DNA from: Microbacterium sp. SYP-A9085
GTDB taxonomy: Bacteria; Actinomycetota; Actinomycetes; Actinomycetales; Microbacteriaceae
Assembly (NCBI RefSeq): GCF_009649635.1
Contig: NZ_WJII01000002.1
Span: 186,001-250,000 of the forward strand
DNA length: 64,000 nt
Direction: 5' to 3'
Numbering within the stretch: the first letter of the stretch is position 1; each line of letters begins with the position of its first letter. Positions 36,108 to 44,587 of the stretch are shown here, in pieces. Both the position numbers and the translations under genes were made by a program. The notes under the pieces are model-generated. The model had not been told where the DNA came from and made no database searches. It saw only the letters and a list, made by a program, of their open reading frames with translations.

Positions 36108-37328
36108 ATGGATTGGCAGCAGACGTCCGAGGACACCGTGCCCAGCGCACCGGTGACCGAGGCCGACGCCCGATCCCTCCTCGGCCGGCCGCCGGCCACC
36201 GGCGCGTGGCGCGACGGCGACCCCGTCGGCGACCGCCGGTTCGCGGGGCTCGGCTCGTTCCGCACCGAGGGCGGCCGGCAGCTCCCGTTCGTCCGGATCG
36301 CGTACGAGACGTGGGGCGAGCTGAACGCGGCCGCCGACAACGCGGTGCTGATCCTGCACGCCCTCACCGGCGACAGCCATGTCTGCGGGCCGGCCGGGCC
36401 GGGGCATCCCACCGCCGGCTGGTGGGAGGATGTGGTGGGCCCGGGCCGGCCGGTGGACACCGACCGCTGGTACGTCGTCGCGCCGAACATGCTCGGCGGA
36501 TGCCAGGGGTCGACCGGGCCTGCGAGCATCGGGCCGACCGGCGCGGAGTGGGCCTCCCGCTTCCCGTACCTGACGATCCGCGACCAGGTCGCCGCGCAGC
36601 GGGCGCTCGCCGACGTCCTCGGTATCGGGGTGTGGGCGGCGGTGATCGGCGGGTCGATGGGCGGGATGCACGCCCTGGAGTGGGCCGTGTCGGCGCCGGA
36701 CCGCGTCGCGCGGCTCGCGGTGCTGTCGGCCCCGCCGTTCAACACGGCCGACCAGATAGCGCTGAACTCCGTGCAGCTGGAGGCGATAGCCATCGACCCG
36801 CGGTTCGCGGGCGGCGAGTACTACGACGCCGGCGACGGGAACGGCCCGCACCGCGGGCTCGCCCTGGCCCGGCGGATGGCGCTGCTGAACTATCGCAGCC
36901 CCACGGAGCTGAACCAGCGGTTCCAGCGGTCCTGGCAGTCCGGGGTCTCGCCGCTGGGCGGCGACGGCCGGTTCGCCGTCGAGTCGTACCTCGACTTCCA
37001 CGGCAACAAGTTCACGCGGCGCTTCGACGCCAACAGCTACATCCGGCTCGTCGAGGCGATGGACTCGCACGACGTGGGCCGGGCCCGCGGCGGGGTGGAG
37101 GACGCGCTGGCACGGGTGACCGCCACGACGCTCGTGCTGGGCATCGACACCGACCGGCTGTTCCCTGTGGAGGGACAGCACCGGATAGCCCGGGGCATCC
37201 CGCACACCCTGGACGGGAACGAGGCGGTCGTGCTGGCCAGCGACTTCGGGCACGACGGATTCCTCATCGAGACGGAGCGGGTCGGCGCGCACCTGCACCG
37301 GCTGCTGGGCTCCGACGCCGGCCCTTAG
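36108..37328 (+). CDS. metX: Homoserine O-acetyltransferase
   Basis: The 406-residue alpha/beta-hydrolase-fold enzyme acetylates homoserine for MetY. ILHALTGDSHVCG forms the oxyanion region, the nucleophile elbow IGGSMGGMHALEW lies near residue 185, and the triad aspartate and histidine are in LGIDTDRLFP and DFGHDGFLIE. The ATG at 36108 lies six bases after GAGAAT, a weak -10. Its stop overlaps the convergent Nudix gene by four bases. Confidence 0.95.
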   Translation: MDWQQTSEDTVPSAPVTEADARSLLGRPPATGAWRDGDPVGDRRFAGLGSFRTEGGRQLPFVRIAYETWGELNAAADNAVLILHALTGDSHVCGPAGPGHPTAGWWEDVVGPGRPVDTDRWYVVAPNMLGGCQGSTGPASIGPTGAEWASRFPYLTIRDQVAAQRALADVLGIGVWAAVIGGSMGGMHALEWAVSAPDRVARLAVLSAPPFNTADQIALNSVQLEAIAIDPRFAGGEYYDAGDGNGPHRGLALARRMALLNYRSPTELNQRFQRSWQSGVSPLGGDGRFAVESYLDFHGNKFTRRFDANSYIRLVEAMDSHDVGRARGGVEDALARVTATTLVLGIDTDRLFPVEGQHRIARGIPHTLDGNEAVVLASDFGHDGFLIETERVGAHLHRLLGSDAGP

Positions 37329-38056
37329 AGGGCTGTGCCGTCGGCGAGGTAGCGCCACGGCAGCGCGTCGGTGAGCAGACGGTGGCGGGGGCCGGGGGCG
37401 TCCAGCGGGGCGTCCGGGTCGTGCGCGGCATCCGGCTCCCACACGAACACGGGTCCGGCGTCGGCGGTGCGCACGACGGTGCTGAACATGCGCACGCCCG
37501 TCACGCGGACGGCGTCCACGAGAGCGGCGGCGTCGCGGTGCCCGGCGACGTCGTGGAGCGTTATCCACGTCGGCGGGTACAGCGTCAGCTCGCCGCGGGC
37601 GTGCCGCTCGAGCACGTCGCCGGGCCGCTCCCAGGCCACGTCGACGACCTCGTCGGGCGAGACGGTGAGCGCCGCGTCGAGGACGGATGCCGCGAAGAAC
37701 CAGGTGCGGATGCGCTTGCGGATGCCGGTGGGCGGCGTCCAGCAGCTGAGCGTCTGCATCGCGGCGGCATCGACGGAAAGGCCCACCTCCTCGGAGGTCT
37801 CGCGGGCGGCGGCACGGCGGGCGTCGTCGACCTCGGGGGCGCCCGCGACGAGGTCGCCCGGCTCCACCCGCCCGCCGGGGAACACCCAGGCGCCGCCGAA
37901 CGAGCCGTTCTCCGGCCGTCGCATCAGCAGCACCTCGGGCCCGTCGCGGCCGTCGCGCACGAGCACCGCGGTGCCGGCGACGGGAAGCGGCGCGTCCGCC
38001 TCGCCCGCCGGCGGCACGGTCCGCAGTTCGCGCAGGGCGCGGTCGATCTCGGTCAT
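37325..38056 (-). CDS. Nudix hydrolase
   Basis: The 243-residue protein has a Nudix box, GGRVEPGD...RETSEEVGL near residues 60-95, with an insertion between the two halves like the NUDT7/NUDT19 group that acts on CoA derivatives. The substrate is inferred only by that resemblance. It begins one base after the thiamine-binding protein gene and is the last gene of a GT87/thiamine-binding/Nudix transcript. Confidence 0.85.
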   Translation of the reverse strand: MTEIDRALRELRTVPPAGEADAPLPVAGTAVLVRDGRDGPEVLLMRRPENGSFGGAWVFPGGRVEPGDLVAGAPEVDDARRAAARETSEEVGLSVDAAAMQTLSCWTPPTGIRKRIRTWFFAASVLDAALTVSPDEVVDVAWERPGDVLERHARGELTLYPPTWITLHDVAGHRDAAALVDAVRVTGVRMFSTVVRTADAGPVFVWEPDAAHDPDAPLDAPGPRHRLLTDALPWRYLADGTAL

Positions 38057-38057
38057 C

Positions 38058-38369
38058 TCAGGCCGGAGAGTCGTCCAGTGCCCGCTCGAGCCGGTCGATC
38101 TTCGCGTCCAGCTCGCCCGTGTAGCCGGGGCGGATGTCGGCTTTCAGCACGAGCGAGACGCGGGAGCCGAACGGCATCACCGCGTCGGTGGCGCGCTTGA
38201 CGACATCCATCACCTCGTCCCACTCGCCCTCCACCTCGGTGAACATCGACGTGGTGCGGTGCGGAAGGCCGCTGTCCCGGACGACGCGGACGGCGGCGGC
38301 GACGGCGTCGTGCACCGACCCGTCGGCGGAGGGCGTGCCGCTGGGGGCGACGGAGAACGCTATCAGCAT
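38058..38369 (-). CDS. Thiamine-binding protein (MTH1187/YkoF-like, DUF77)
   Basis: The 103-residue ferredoxin-like protein shows the family pattern: an initial strand MLIAFSVAPSG, SVHDAVAAAVRVVRDSGLPH, TSMFTEVEGEWDEVMDVVKRA. Family members form tetramers and some bind hydroxymethylpyrimidine or thiamine. It lies nine bases after the GT87 gene on the same strand. Confidence 0.8.
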   Translation of the reverse strand: MLIAFSVAPSGTPSADGSVHDAVAAAVRVVRDSGLPHRTTSMFTEVEGEWDEVMDVVKRATDAVMPFGSRVSLVLKADIRPGYTGELDAKIDRLERALDDSPA

Positions 38370-38378
38370 GCTCCGACG

Positions 38379-39620
38379 CTACCGCGCCGTGCTGGCCCCG
38401 GCATCCGCCGCGGCCGCGCGCGCGGGCAGCACGGCGCGGGTGCGCACGCGCGCCAGGCGCACCACGCTCCACGCGAACAGCGCCACCAGGAGCGCGTTGC
38501 GCAGCGTCAAAACGGCCGCCGGCAGCGCCTGCGCGGACAGCAGTCCGCCGTAGGCGAGCGGATACACGATCTGGGTGAGGGCGGCGATCGCCAGGGCGAG
38601 CGCGGCGGGTCCGCCCCAGCGACGCCGGGTGAGGACGAGGCCGGTCACCAGCGGCACGACGATCCAGGTGAGGTACTGCGGCGAGCCGACCTTGTTGAAC
38701 ACGATGAACGCCGTCACCAGGGCGAGCGCGAGCGGCGGGAACAGCGCGGCGAACGCGGCCCCGCGGCGCGCCTTCACGGCGCCGAGGACGGCGACGGATG
38801 CCACGGCCAGCAGCAGCAGCGGGGTCATCGCGGCGATCACGACGTCGACGTCCGGGCCGGTCACCTGGAACGTCAGCATGCGCGGGTCGTAGTAGATGAA
38901 CGAGCCGGGGACGCCGGCCACCGCCCGCCACAGGTAGACCGTGCTCACCGGGGCCTCCAGCTGCAGGCCGCGGCCGGTCTGGTCGCCGACGAAGCCGAAT
39001 GCGTACGCCGCGCCCCCGGCCGCCACGATCGCGGCGAGCGTGACCGCGGTGACGGCCACCGCGCCGCCGACGACCGCGACGCGGCGGCGCAGCGCCGTCA
39101 CCGCCGCCACCAGCAGCGCGGCGGGCCACACCTTGATCCACGTCGCGACGGCCAGCAGGACCGAGCCGAGCCACGGGCGGCCGGCCAGCCACAGGCATCC
39201 CGCTATCGCCAGCGGCACCGCAATGGCGTCGATGCGGTACAGGCCCACGGGGCCCAGGAGCGCGATCGAGGCGAGCCAGAACCACGCGGCCGTCACCCGT
39301 CCGCGGGAGCGGGCGCGGCCGGTCAGCATCCCGAACGCGAGCGCGTCGCAGACGGTGACCAGCAGCGCCCACGCGAGGGTGTACCCGCCGACGATCCACG
39401 TGAACCCGTGGGCGAGGATCATCGGCACGAGCGCCAGCTGCGGGTACACCCACGGGGTGGTGACCCCGACGATGCCGGCGCCGGCGAGCGCCCGGTCCGA
39501 CCACGGCTCGTAGACGAGGTACACGTCGCCCATCGGCTGGTTCGGCAGCACGAAGCCGAGCACCGCGACGACGGCGTGCACGAGCACGAATCCGACCCAC
39601 AGCAGCGCCCGCCTCGACAT
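38379..39620 (-). CDS. GT87-family (DUF2029) polyprenyl-phosphate glycosyltransferase-like membrane protein
   Basis: The 413-residue protein has about ten membrane helices and an early extracytoplasmic acidic site around VYLVYEPWSDRAL, as in GT87 mannosyltransferases that use polyprenyl-phosphate-mannose. It may extend cell-envelope lipomannan-like glycolipids. The ATG at 39620 is six bases after TAGGAT (39632-39627), making this the first gene of a three-gene leaderless transcript. Confidence 0.75.
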   Translation of the reverse strand: MSRRALLWVGFVLVHAVVAVLGFVLPNQPMGDVYLVYEPWSDRALAGAGIVGVTTPWVYPQLALVPMILAHGFTWIVGGYTLAWALLVTVCDALAFGMLTGRARSRGRVTAAWFWLASIALLGPVGLYRIDAIAVPLAIAGCLWLAGRPWLGSVLLAVATWIKVWPAALLVAAVTALRRRVAVVGGAVAVTAVTLAAIVAAGGAAYAFGFVGDQTGRGLQLEAPVSTVYLWRAVAGVPGSFIYYDPRMLTFQVTGPDVDVVIAAMTPLLLLAVASVAVLGAVKARRGAAFAALFPPLALALVTAFIVFNKVGSPQYLTWIVVPLVTGLVLTRRRWGGPAALALAIAALTQIVYPLAYGGLLSAQALPAAVLTLRNALLVALFAWSVVRLARVRTRAVLPARAAAADAGASTAR

Positions 39621-39665
39621 CCGACCATCCTAGGCGGGCACCGCGGGCGCGCCCCGTGAGCCGGG

Positions 39666-40553
39666 TCAGGACGCGGACGCGCCGAGCAGCTGGGCGATGA
39701 CGCGGGGCAGCGCGTCGGCGACGTCCAGCGCGGTGATCGGGCCGGACGCCGCGCCGCGGCCGGCGCCGGCCGCGCGGACCGCGGCCCGGCCGTGCAGCCA
39801 CGCGGCCGTCGCGGCGAGCGGGCCGAGCGCCTCCGCGTCCAGCCCGGTGCCGGCCGCCTCCGCGTCGGCCTGCGCAGCCGCCACGAGCGCGCCGAGGATC
39901 CCCGCGAGCACGTCGCCGGTGCCGGCGGTGGCCAGCCACGGCGTGCCCGCGTCGACGGAGGCGGTCACGCCCGCCGGTGTCGCCACTGTCGTCACGGCGC
40001 CCTTCAGGAGCACGGTGCCGCCGAGGGCCGCCGCCGTCTCGCGCGCGGACGCCGCACGTTCCGCGTCGCCGTGCGGCTCCCCGGCGGGCAGGCCCAGCCG
40101 TTCGCGCAGCGCGGCATGCTCGCGCGCGTGCGGCGTCACCACGCGCGGCGCGCGCGCGCCCACCGCGAGATCGAGCGCGCCGGCGTCGACGACGACCGGG
40201 ACCGTGCCGTCCAGCACACGGCGCAGCGCCGCCGTCTCGTCGCTTGTGCGGGCCGCGGCATCCATCCCGGAGCCGATCACCCACGCCTGCACACGCCCGT
40301 CGACGGTGACCGTCTCCGGGCGGCGCTGCAGCACCAGCGCCGCCGCGCGCGCGGGCCCGAGGTACCGGACCATGCCGATGCCGGTCCGCCACGCCGCCTG
40401 GACCCCGAGCACCGCGGCGCCGGGGTACGCGTCCGAGCCGGTGCGCAGGCCCACCACGCCTCGGGAATACTTGTCATCGGCGCGTGTTGGGACCCGCAGG
40501 TGCGCGGCGGCCCGGCCGGCGGTCCACCGCAGCGCGTCACCCCCATCGACCAT
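39666..40553 (-). CDS. nnrD: ADP-dependent (S)-NAD(P)H-hydrate dehydratase
   Basis: The 295-residue protein is the dehydratase half of the nicotinamide-nucleotide repair system: DDKYSRGVVGLRTGSDAYPGAAVLG at the start, DAGALDL, TPHAREH, LLKGAVTTVATP and the signature TAGTGDVLAGILGAL near residue 215. The epimerase half (NnrE) is absent. The ATG at 40553 is six bases after TAGGGT (40565-40560). Confidence 0.93.
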   Translation of the reverse strand: MVDGGDALRWTAGRAAAHLRVPTRADDKYSRGVVGLRTGSDAYPGAAVLGVQAAWRTGIGMVRYLGPARAAALVLQRRPETVTVDGRVQAWVIGSGMDAAARTSDETAALRRVLDGTVPVVVDAGALDLAVGARAPRVVTPHAREHAALRERLGLPAGEPHGDAERAASARETAAALGGTVLLKGAVTTVATPAGVTASVDAGTPWLATAGTGDVLAGILGALVAAAQADAEAAGTGLDAEALGPLAATAAWLHGRAAVRAAGAGRGAASGPITALDVADALPRVIAQLLGASAS

Positions 40554-40585
40554 GGCGACACCCTACTCGGCCCGGAGCACGACGA

Positions 40586-41656
40586 ATGAGCATCCTCTTC
40601 TCCCCCTTGACGGTCCGCGGCACGACGTTCCGCAACCGGCTGTGGGTCTCGCCGATGTGCCAGTACAGCGCCGTGGACGGGATGCCCCAGGAGTGGCATC
40701 ACGTGCACCTCGCGCAGTTCGCCACCGGCGGGGCGGGCCTGGTGATGGCGGAGGCCACCGCGGTCTCCCCCGAGGGCCGCATCTCCCCCGTCGACACCGG
40801 CCTGTACACGGACGCCCACCGCGACGCGTGGGCGCCGATCGTCGCGGCGATCCGCGCGCGCGGCGCCGTCGCCGGCATGCAGCTCGCGCACGCCGGCCGC
40901 AAGGCGTCGACATGGTCGCCGCTGCTGCCGCAGCGCGGCACCGTGCCCGCGGCCGAGGGCGGCTGGACCACGGTGGCGCCGTCCGCGGTCCCGTTCGAGG
41001 GGTACGCGGCGCCGGTGGCGCTGGATGCCGAGGGGATCGACCGCGTCGTCGCGGACTTCGCGGCCGCCGCCCGGCGGGCGCGGGATGCCGGCTTCGACGT
41101 GCTGGAGATCCACGCCGCGCACGGCTACCTGCTGCACGAGTTCCTCTCGCCGCTGTCGAACCTGCGCACCGACGCGTACGGCGGCGACCTCGCCGGGCGC
41201 GCCCGGCTGCTGCTGCGCGTGATCGACGCCGTGCGCGCGCAGGCGCCGGACGCGCCGCTGTTCGTGCGGCTGTCGGCGACGGACTGGGCCGAGGGCGGGT
41301 GGGACCTGGAGCAGACCACGACGGTGGCCGGATGGGCGGCTGCGCACGGTGCCGACCTCTTCGACGTCTCCAGCGGCGGGCTCGTCGCGCATCAGCGCAT
41401 CGCGACCGGACCGGGCTACCAGGTCGGCTTCGCCAGGCACGTGCGCCGCGGCGCGGACGTGCCGGTCAGCGCGGTGGGGATGATCACGGACGCCGCGCAG
41501 GCCGAGGAGATCCTCGCCCGGGGCGACGCCGACGCCATCGTCGCCGCACGGGAGTGGCTGCGGGATCCGCATTTCGCGCTGCGGGCCAGCACGGAGCTGG
41601 GCGCCGACATCGACTACTGGCCGGCGCAGTACCTGCGCGCGCGGCCGCGGCGCTGA
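40586..41656 (+). CDS. Old-yellow-enzyme family NADH:flavin oxidoreductase
   Basis: The 356-residue FMN protein begins LFSPLTVRGTTFRNRLWVSPMCQYSA and contains QLAHAGRKAS, the substrate-binding HAAHGYLLHEFLSPLSN and YGG, matching the YqjM-type branch (with Cys in PMCQYS as redox modulator). It would reduce activated alkenes. GGAG lies eight bases before the ATG at 40586. It is divergent from nnrD with 32 bases between them and convergent with the CNNM pair. Confidence 0.93.
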   Translation: MSILFSPLTVRGTTFRNRLWVSPMCQYSAVDGMPQEWHHVHLAQFATGGAGLVMAEATAVSPEGRISPVDTGLYTDAHRDAWAPIVAAIRARGAVAGMQLAHAGRKASTWSPLLPQRGTVPAAEGGWTTVAPSAVPFEGYAAPVALDAEGIDRVVADFAAAARRARDAGFDVLEIHAAHGYLLHEFLSPLSNLRTDAYGGDLAGRARLLLRVIDAVRAQAPDAPLFVRLSATDWAEGGWDLEQTTTVAGWAAAHGADLFDVSSGGLVAHQRIATGPGYQVGFARHVRRGADVPVSAVGMITDAAQAEEILARGDADAIVAAREWLRDPHFALRASTELGADIDYWPAQYLRARPRR

Positions 41657-41662
41657 GGCGGC

Positions 41663-42733
41663 TCAGCGCCCGTTCGCGCGGTGGCCGCGGCGCGTGGCAT
41701 CCTGCACCTCTCCGATCAGCTCCTCGATGACGTCCTCGAGGAACAGGACGCCCACCGTGCGGCCGCCGGCATCCCGTACCTGCGCGAGGTGACGGCCCGC
41801 GCGGCGCATCAGCGCCAGCGCGTCCTCGAGGTCCGTGGTGGCCAGCACCGGCACCATGTGGTGGATGCGGCGGGCCGGGATCGGGCGGTCCAGGTCCACG
41901 GGGGCGGCCGGGTCCTCCGTGGCGCGCAGCACGTCCTTCAGGTGCACGTATCCCACCGGGTCGCCGGTCTCGTCGACGATGACGTACCGGGAGAACCCGT
42001 GCTGGGCGACCGCGCGCTGGATCTCCGCGGGCGTGGTCGTGCGCGCCAGGGCCACCAGCTCGTGCAGCGGCACCGCGATGTCGGCGACCTTCTTGTCCGT
42101 GAACTCGACGACGGCGGCGACAGTGCCCGACGTGTCCTCGAGGACCCCCTCGATGCGCGACCGGTTCACTATCGTGGCGACCTCGTCGAGCGAGAACGTC
42201 GAGGCGGCCTCATCCTTCGGCTCGACGCCGAAGAGCCGCACTATGTGGTTGGCGAGCCAGTTCAGCGCCACGACGACGGGGTGGAACAGCTTCGAGATCC
42301 ACACCAGCGGCGGGGCGAGGATGAGCACGGCGCGGTCCGGCAGCGAGAAGGCGAGGTTCTTCGGCACCATCTCGCCGAACACCACGTGCAGGTACGAGAC
42401 CAGCAGCAGCGTGACCAGGAACGCGAGGACGTCCACCGCCGCCTCGCCGGCTCCGGTCAGGCCCAGCGGCGCCGCCAGCAGGTGGTGGATGGCGGGTTCG
42501 GACACGTTCAGGATCAGCAGCGAGCAGATGGTGATGCCCAGCTGCGTCGTGGCGAGCATGAGCGTGGCGTGCTCCATCGCGAAAAGGGCCGTCTTCGCGC
42601 GCCGGGAGCCCTTCTCCGCGAGCGGCTCGATCTGCGAGCGCCGCGCCGACACCACGGCGAACTCGGCACCGACGAAGAAGGCATTGAACGCCAGCAGCAC
42701 GACGAGCCAGACGATCCCCGCCCAGTCGCTCAT
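41663..42733 (-). CDS. CNNM/CorC-family (DUF21 + CBS) metal transporter, second of a tandem pair
   Basis: The 356-residue protein has a DUF21 domain with four membrane segments (residues 1-145; FFVGAEFAVVSARRSQIE, EMVPKNLA), then a CBS pair (ADIAVPL, VIVDETGDPVGYVHLKDVL, RTVGVLFLEDVIEELIGEV). It lacks the C-terminal CorC_HlyC domain of its neighbour. The family exports Mg2+/Co2+. Its ATG overlaps the upstream paralogue's stop, suggesting the two are made together and may form a heterodimer. Confidence 0.88.
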   Translation of the reverse strand: MSDWAGIVWLVVLLAFNAFFVGAEFAVVSARRSQIEPLAEKGSRRAKTALFAMEHATLMLATTQLGITICSLLILNVSEPAIHHLLAAPLGLTGAGEAAVDVLAFLVTLLLVSYLHVVFGEMVPKNLAFSLPDRAVLILAPPLVWISKLFHPVVVALNWLANHIVRLFGVEPKDEAASTFSLDEVATIVNRSRIEGVLEDTSGTVAAVVEFTDKKVADIAVPLHELVALARTTTPAEIQRAVAQHGFSRYVIVDETGDPVGYVHLKDVLRATEDPAAPVDLDRPIPARRIHHMVPVLATTDLEDALALMRRAGRHLAQVRDAGGRTVGVLFLEDVIEELIGEVQDATRRGHRANGR

Positions 42734-44049
42734 CGGTCACCGCCGTCCGCGGCCGGCGGCGGCACGGGCGTGAACGTCACCCGGTCGATGCGGCGCCCGT
42801 CCATCCGCGCCACCGCGAGCATCCCGTCCTCGATCCGGACGGTGTCGCCGACGTCGGGGATGCGCTCGAGCACGCTCATGATGTAGCCGCCGACGGTGTC
42901 GTACACGTCGCCCTCGGGGACCCGCACACCGGCGCGGTCGCGCAGCTCGTCGGGGCGCCAGTCGGCGGGAAACGTGACGGTCTCGCCGCCGCGGACGAGC
43001 TCCGCGCGGCGCCGGTCATGCTCGTCGAGCACTTCGCCGACGATCTCCTCGACGAGGTCCTCGAGCGTGACGATCCCGGCCGTGCCGCCGTACTCGTCGA
43101 CGACGATCGCCAGCTGGTAGCCGCGGGAGCGCAGCTCGGTGAGCAGCCCGTCCAGATGCACGGCCTCGGGCACCCGCAGCGGCTCCGACGCGAGCGCCGC
43201 GGCGGGGACATCCGCGCGCCGGTCGCGGGGGACGCTGACGGCGGCCTTCAGGTGCACGATGCCGACGATGTCGTCCATCGACTCGTGCACGACGGGGAAG
43301 CGGCTGTGGCCGGTGCGGCGCGCCAACTGGATGACATCCTCCGCCGAATCGTCGGCGCCGACCGCGTGCACACCCGGCCGGGGCGTCATCACGTCGCCGG
43401 CCGTGAGCCGGGAGAACGTGAGGCTGCGGTCCAGCAGCGTCGCGGTGTCCTGCTCGAGCACGCCGGCGCTCGCGGAGCGGCGCACGAGGCTCGACAGCTC
43501 GGCTGCGGTGCGGGCGCCGGACAGCTCCTCCTTGGGCTCGATGCCGACGGCGCGCAGGACCCCGTTGGCGGAGCCGTTCAGCGCCGTGACGGCAGGGCGG
43601 AAGACGGCCGTGAAAGCGACCTGGAACGGCAGCACGAGCTTCGCCGTCTGCCGTGGCAGCGCGAGCGCGAAGTTCTTCGGGACGAGCTCGCCGAGGATCA
43701 TCGACAGGAACGTCGCGACCGACACGCCGATCACGACGGCGATCGGCGTCGCCACCTGCGACGGCACGCCCCACGCCGAGAACACCGGGCGCAACAGGTT
43801 CGAGATCGCCGGCTCCATCGTGAAGCCGGTCAGGAGGGTGGTCAGCGTGATGCCGAGCTGGGCGCTGGACAGGTGCGTCGAGGTGCGTCGCAGCGCCGCG
43901 ATACTGATGCGCAGCCGGGTCTCGCCGCGGTCCTGCCGCGCCTCGAGGTCCGCCCGGTCGAGGTTGACGAGGGCGAACTCGCTGGCGACGAACAGCCCGG
44001 TGCCCACGATGAGAATGAGCCCCACGCCCAGCATGACGTAGTCGATCAC
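42730..44049 (-). CDS. CNNM/CorC-family (DUF21 + CBS + CorC_HlyC) metal transporter, first of the pair
   Basis: The 439-residue protein has a DUF21 transmembrane domain ([27 protein letters not shown]), a CBS pair ([47 protein letters not shown]) and a C-terminal CorC_HlyC transporter-associated domain. Homologues (MpfA, CNNM, YrkA) move Mg2+ out of the cell. The GTG at 44049 is not first in the message: its start overlaps the stop of a 22-codon proline-rich upstream ORF in a GTGA, so [11 protein letters not shown] is probably coupled to that leader. Confidence 0.9.
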   Translation of the reverse strand: MIDYVMLGVGLILIVGTGLFVASEFALVNLDRADLEARQDRGETRLRISIAALRRTSTHLSSAQLGITLTTLLTGFTMEPAISNLLRPVFSAWGVPSQVATPIAVVIGVSVATFLSMILGELVPKNFALALPRQTAKLVLPFQVAFTAVFRPAVTALNGSANGVLRAVGIEPKEELSGARTAAELSSLVRRSASAGVLEQDTATLLDRSLTFSRLTAGDVMTPRPGVHAVGADDSAEDVIQLARRTGHSRFPVVHESMDDIVGIVHLKAAVSVPRDRRADVPAAALASEPLRVPEAVHLDGLLTELRSRGYQLAIVVDEYGGTAGIVTLEDLVEEIVGEVLDEHDRRRAELVRGGETVTFPADWRPDELRDRAGVRVPEGDVYDTVGGYIMSVLERIPDVGDTVRIEDGMLAVARMDGRRIDRVTFTPVPPPAADGGDR

Positions 44050-44114
44050 GCGTCACCCCCGAGGACGGGAGGCGGGCCGTGGGGCGGGCGTCTGCAACTC
44101 GGCGGGTCGTCCAT
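44046..44114 (-). CDS. Proline/acid-rich leader ORF (22 codons) coupled to the CNNM gene
   Basis: An ATG at 44114 opens a 22-codon frame that starts M-D-D-P-P, continues with S-C-R-R-P-P, has a P-P-P triplet at residues 14-16 and ends G-G-D-A. Its TGA overlaps the CNNM GTG start. Seven of 22 residues are proline and the codon for Arg8 is the rare AGA. A TACACT box lies ten bases ahead of the ATG, so the ORF would be [14 protein letters not shown] the very 5' end. The acidic-proline start followed by arginines resembles MgtL leader peptides, which control Mg2+ transporters by ribosome destabilisation. No homology search was possible; function is inferred. Confidence 0.5.
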   Translation of the reverse strand: MDDPPSCRRPPHGPPPVLGGDA

Positions 44115-44124
44115 CGTGCGATCC

Positions 44125-44154
44125 AGTGTACGGCAGGGCTCCCGCGCCAGTCCG
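44125..44154 (-). promoter_or_regulatory. Candidate promoter of the leader ORF-CNNM operon
   Basis: On the minus strand TACACT (44130-44125) is a good -10, and CGGACT 18 bases upstream is a partial -35. A start about seven bases downstream of the -10 leaves only 3-5 [12 protein letters not shown] bases before the leader ORF. Confidence 0.5.
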
Positions 44155-44176
44155 AGCCGTCCCGCCCGCGCCCGCG

Positions 44177-44253
44177 CACCACGACCGCGCCAGTTCGCGG
44201 CATCCGCTGCGTCGATCGGTGGCGCGGATGCTGAAGACTGGCGCAGTCGCGTG
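44177..44253 (+). repeat. 77-bp palindromic repeat, copy A (full)
   Basis: Outer arms are CACCACGACCGCGCCAGT and ACTGGCGCAGTCGCGTG; inner arms GCATCCGC and GCGGATGC pair around a 16-base loop. The core between CGACCGCG and GCAGTCG is 68 bases. The following bases GACGCGGCG are shared with copy D. Confidence 0.9.
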
Positions 44254-44292
44254 ACGCGGCGCCTGCCGAGCACGCGTCCTCCGCCCCGCACA

Positions 44293-44308
44293 AGACCGCG
44301 CCAGTTCG
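44293..44308 (+). repeat. 77-bp repeat, left-arm remnant (copy B)
   Basis: Only AGACCGCGCCAGTTCG of the left arm is present; the rest is unrelated or decayed. Confidence 0.6.
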
Positions 44309-44338
44309 TGACGCCGAGCACGTGCGCCCTGCGCCCCT

Positions 44339-44393
44339 CACCACGACCGCGCCAATTCGCGACATCCACTGCGTCGATCGATGGCGCGGATGC
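44339..44393 (+). repeat. 77-bp repeat, right-truncated copy C
   Basis: The left arm, loop and inner right arm are present with a few changes (ACATCCAC for GCATCCGC); the outer right arm is missing after GGATGCC. Confidence 0.75.
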
Positions 44394-44412
44394 CGGGCGC
44401 GCCCGCGCCCCA

Positions 44413-44489
44413 CACCACGACCGCGCCAATTCGCGGCATCCGCTGCGTCGATCGATGGCGCGGATGCTGAAGACTGGCGCAGTCGCGTG
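44413..44489 (+). repeat. 77-bp palindromic repeat, copy D (full)
   Basis: It is nearly identical to copy A, differing by CCAAT for CCAGT in the left arm and one base in the loop. It ends 98 bases before the AbiEi/DUF559-like start. Confidence 0.9.
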
Positions 44490-44587
44490 ACGCGGCGCGT
44501 CCTCCCCAGGCGGCGCGGGGCGACGTGTTCTCCACAGAACGTGCTCTCGAGCCCCACGACGGGGGACGACGCGGGCACCGTGGACGC

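Larger units (their letters stand above)
44155..44587. other. Repeat-filled intergenic region
   Basis: This gap between the CNNM operon promoter and the AbiEi/DUF559-like gene has no gene I can support. It holds two full and two partial copies of a 77-bp palindromic repeat, listed separately. Frames that cross it are created by the repeat sequence itself. Confidence 0.75.

Noticed and set aside
44046..44429. 127-codon minus-strand ORF across the repeats ending at the CNNM start
   Set aside because: Its upstream part is repeat sequence [12 protein letters not shown] chance and precedes the promoter; only the last 22 codons after the TACACT box are kept as the leader ORF.
44525..44587. Upstream GTG as start of the AbiEi/DUF559-like gene
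   Set aside because: The extra 21 residues are low-complexity, and the ATG at 44588 begins the recognisable family N-terminus.
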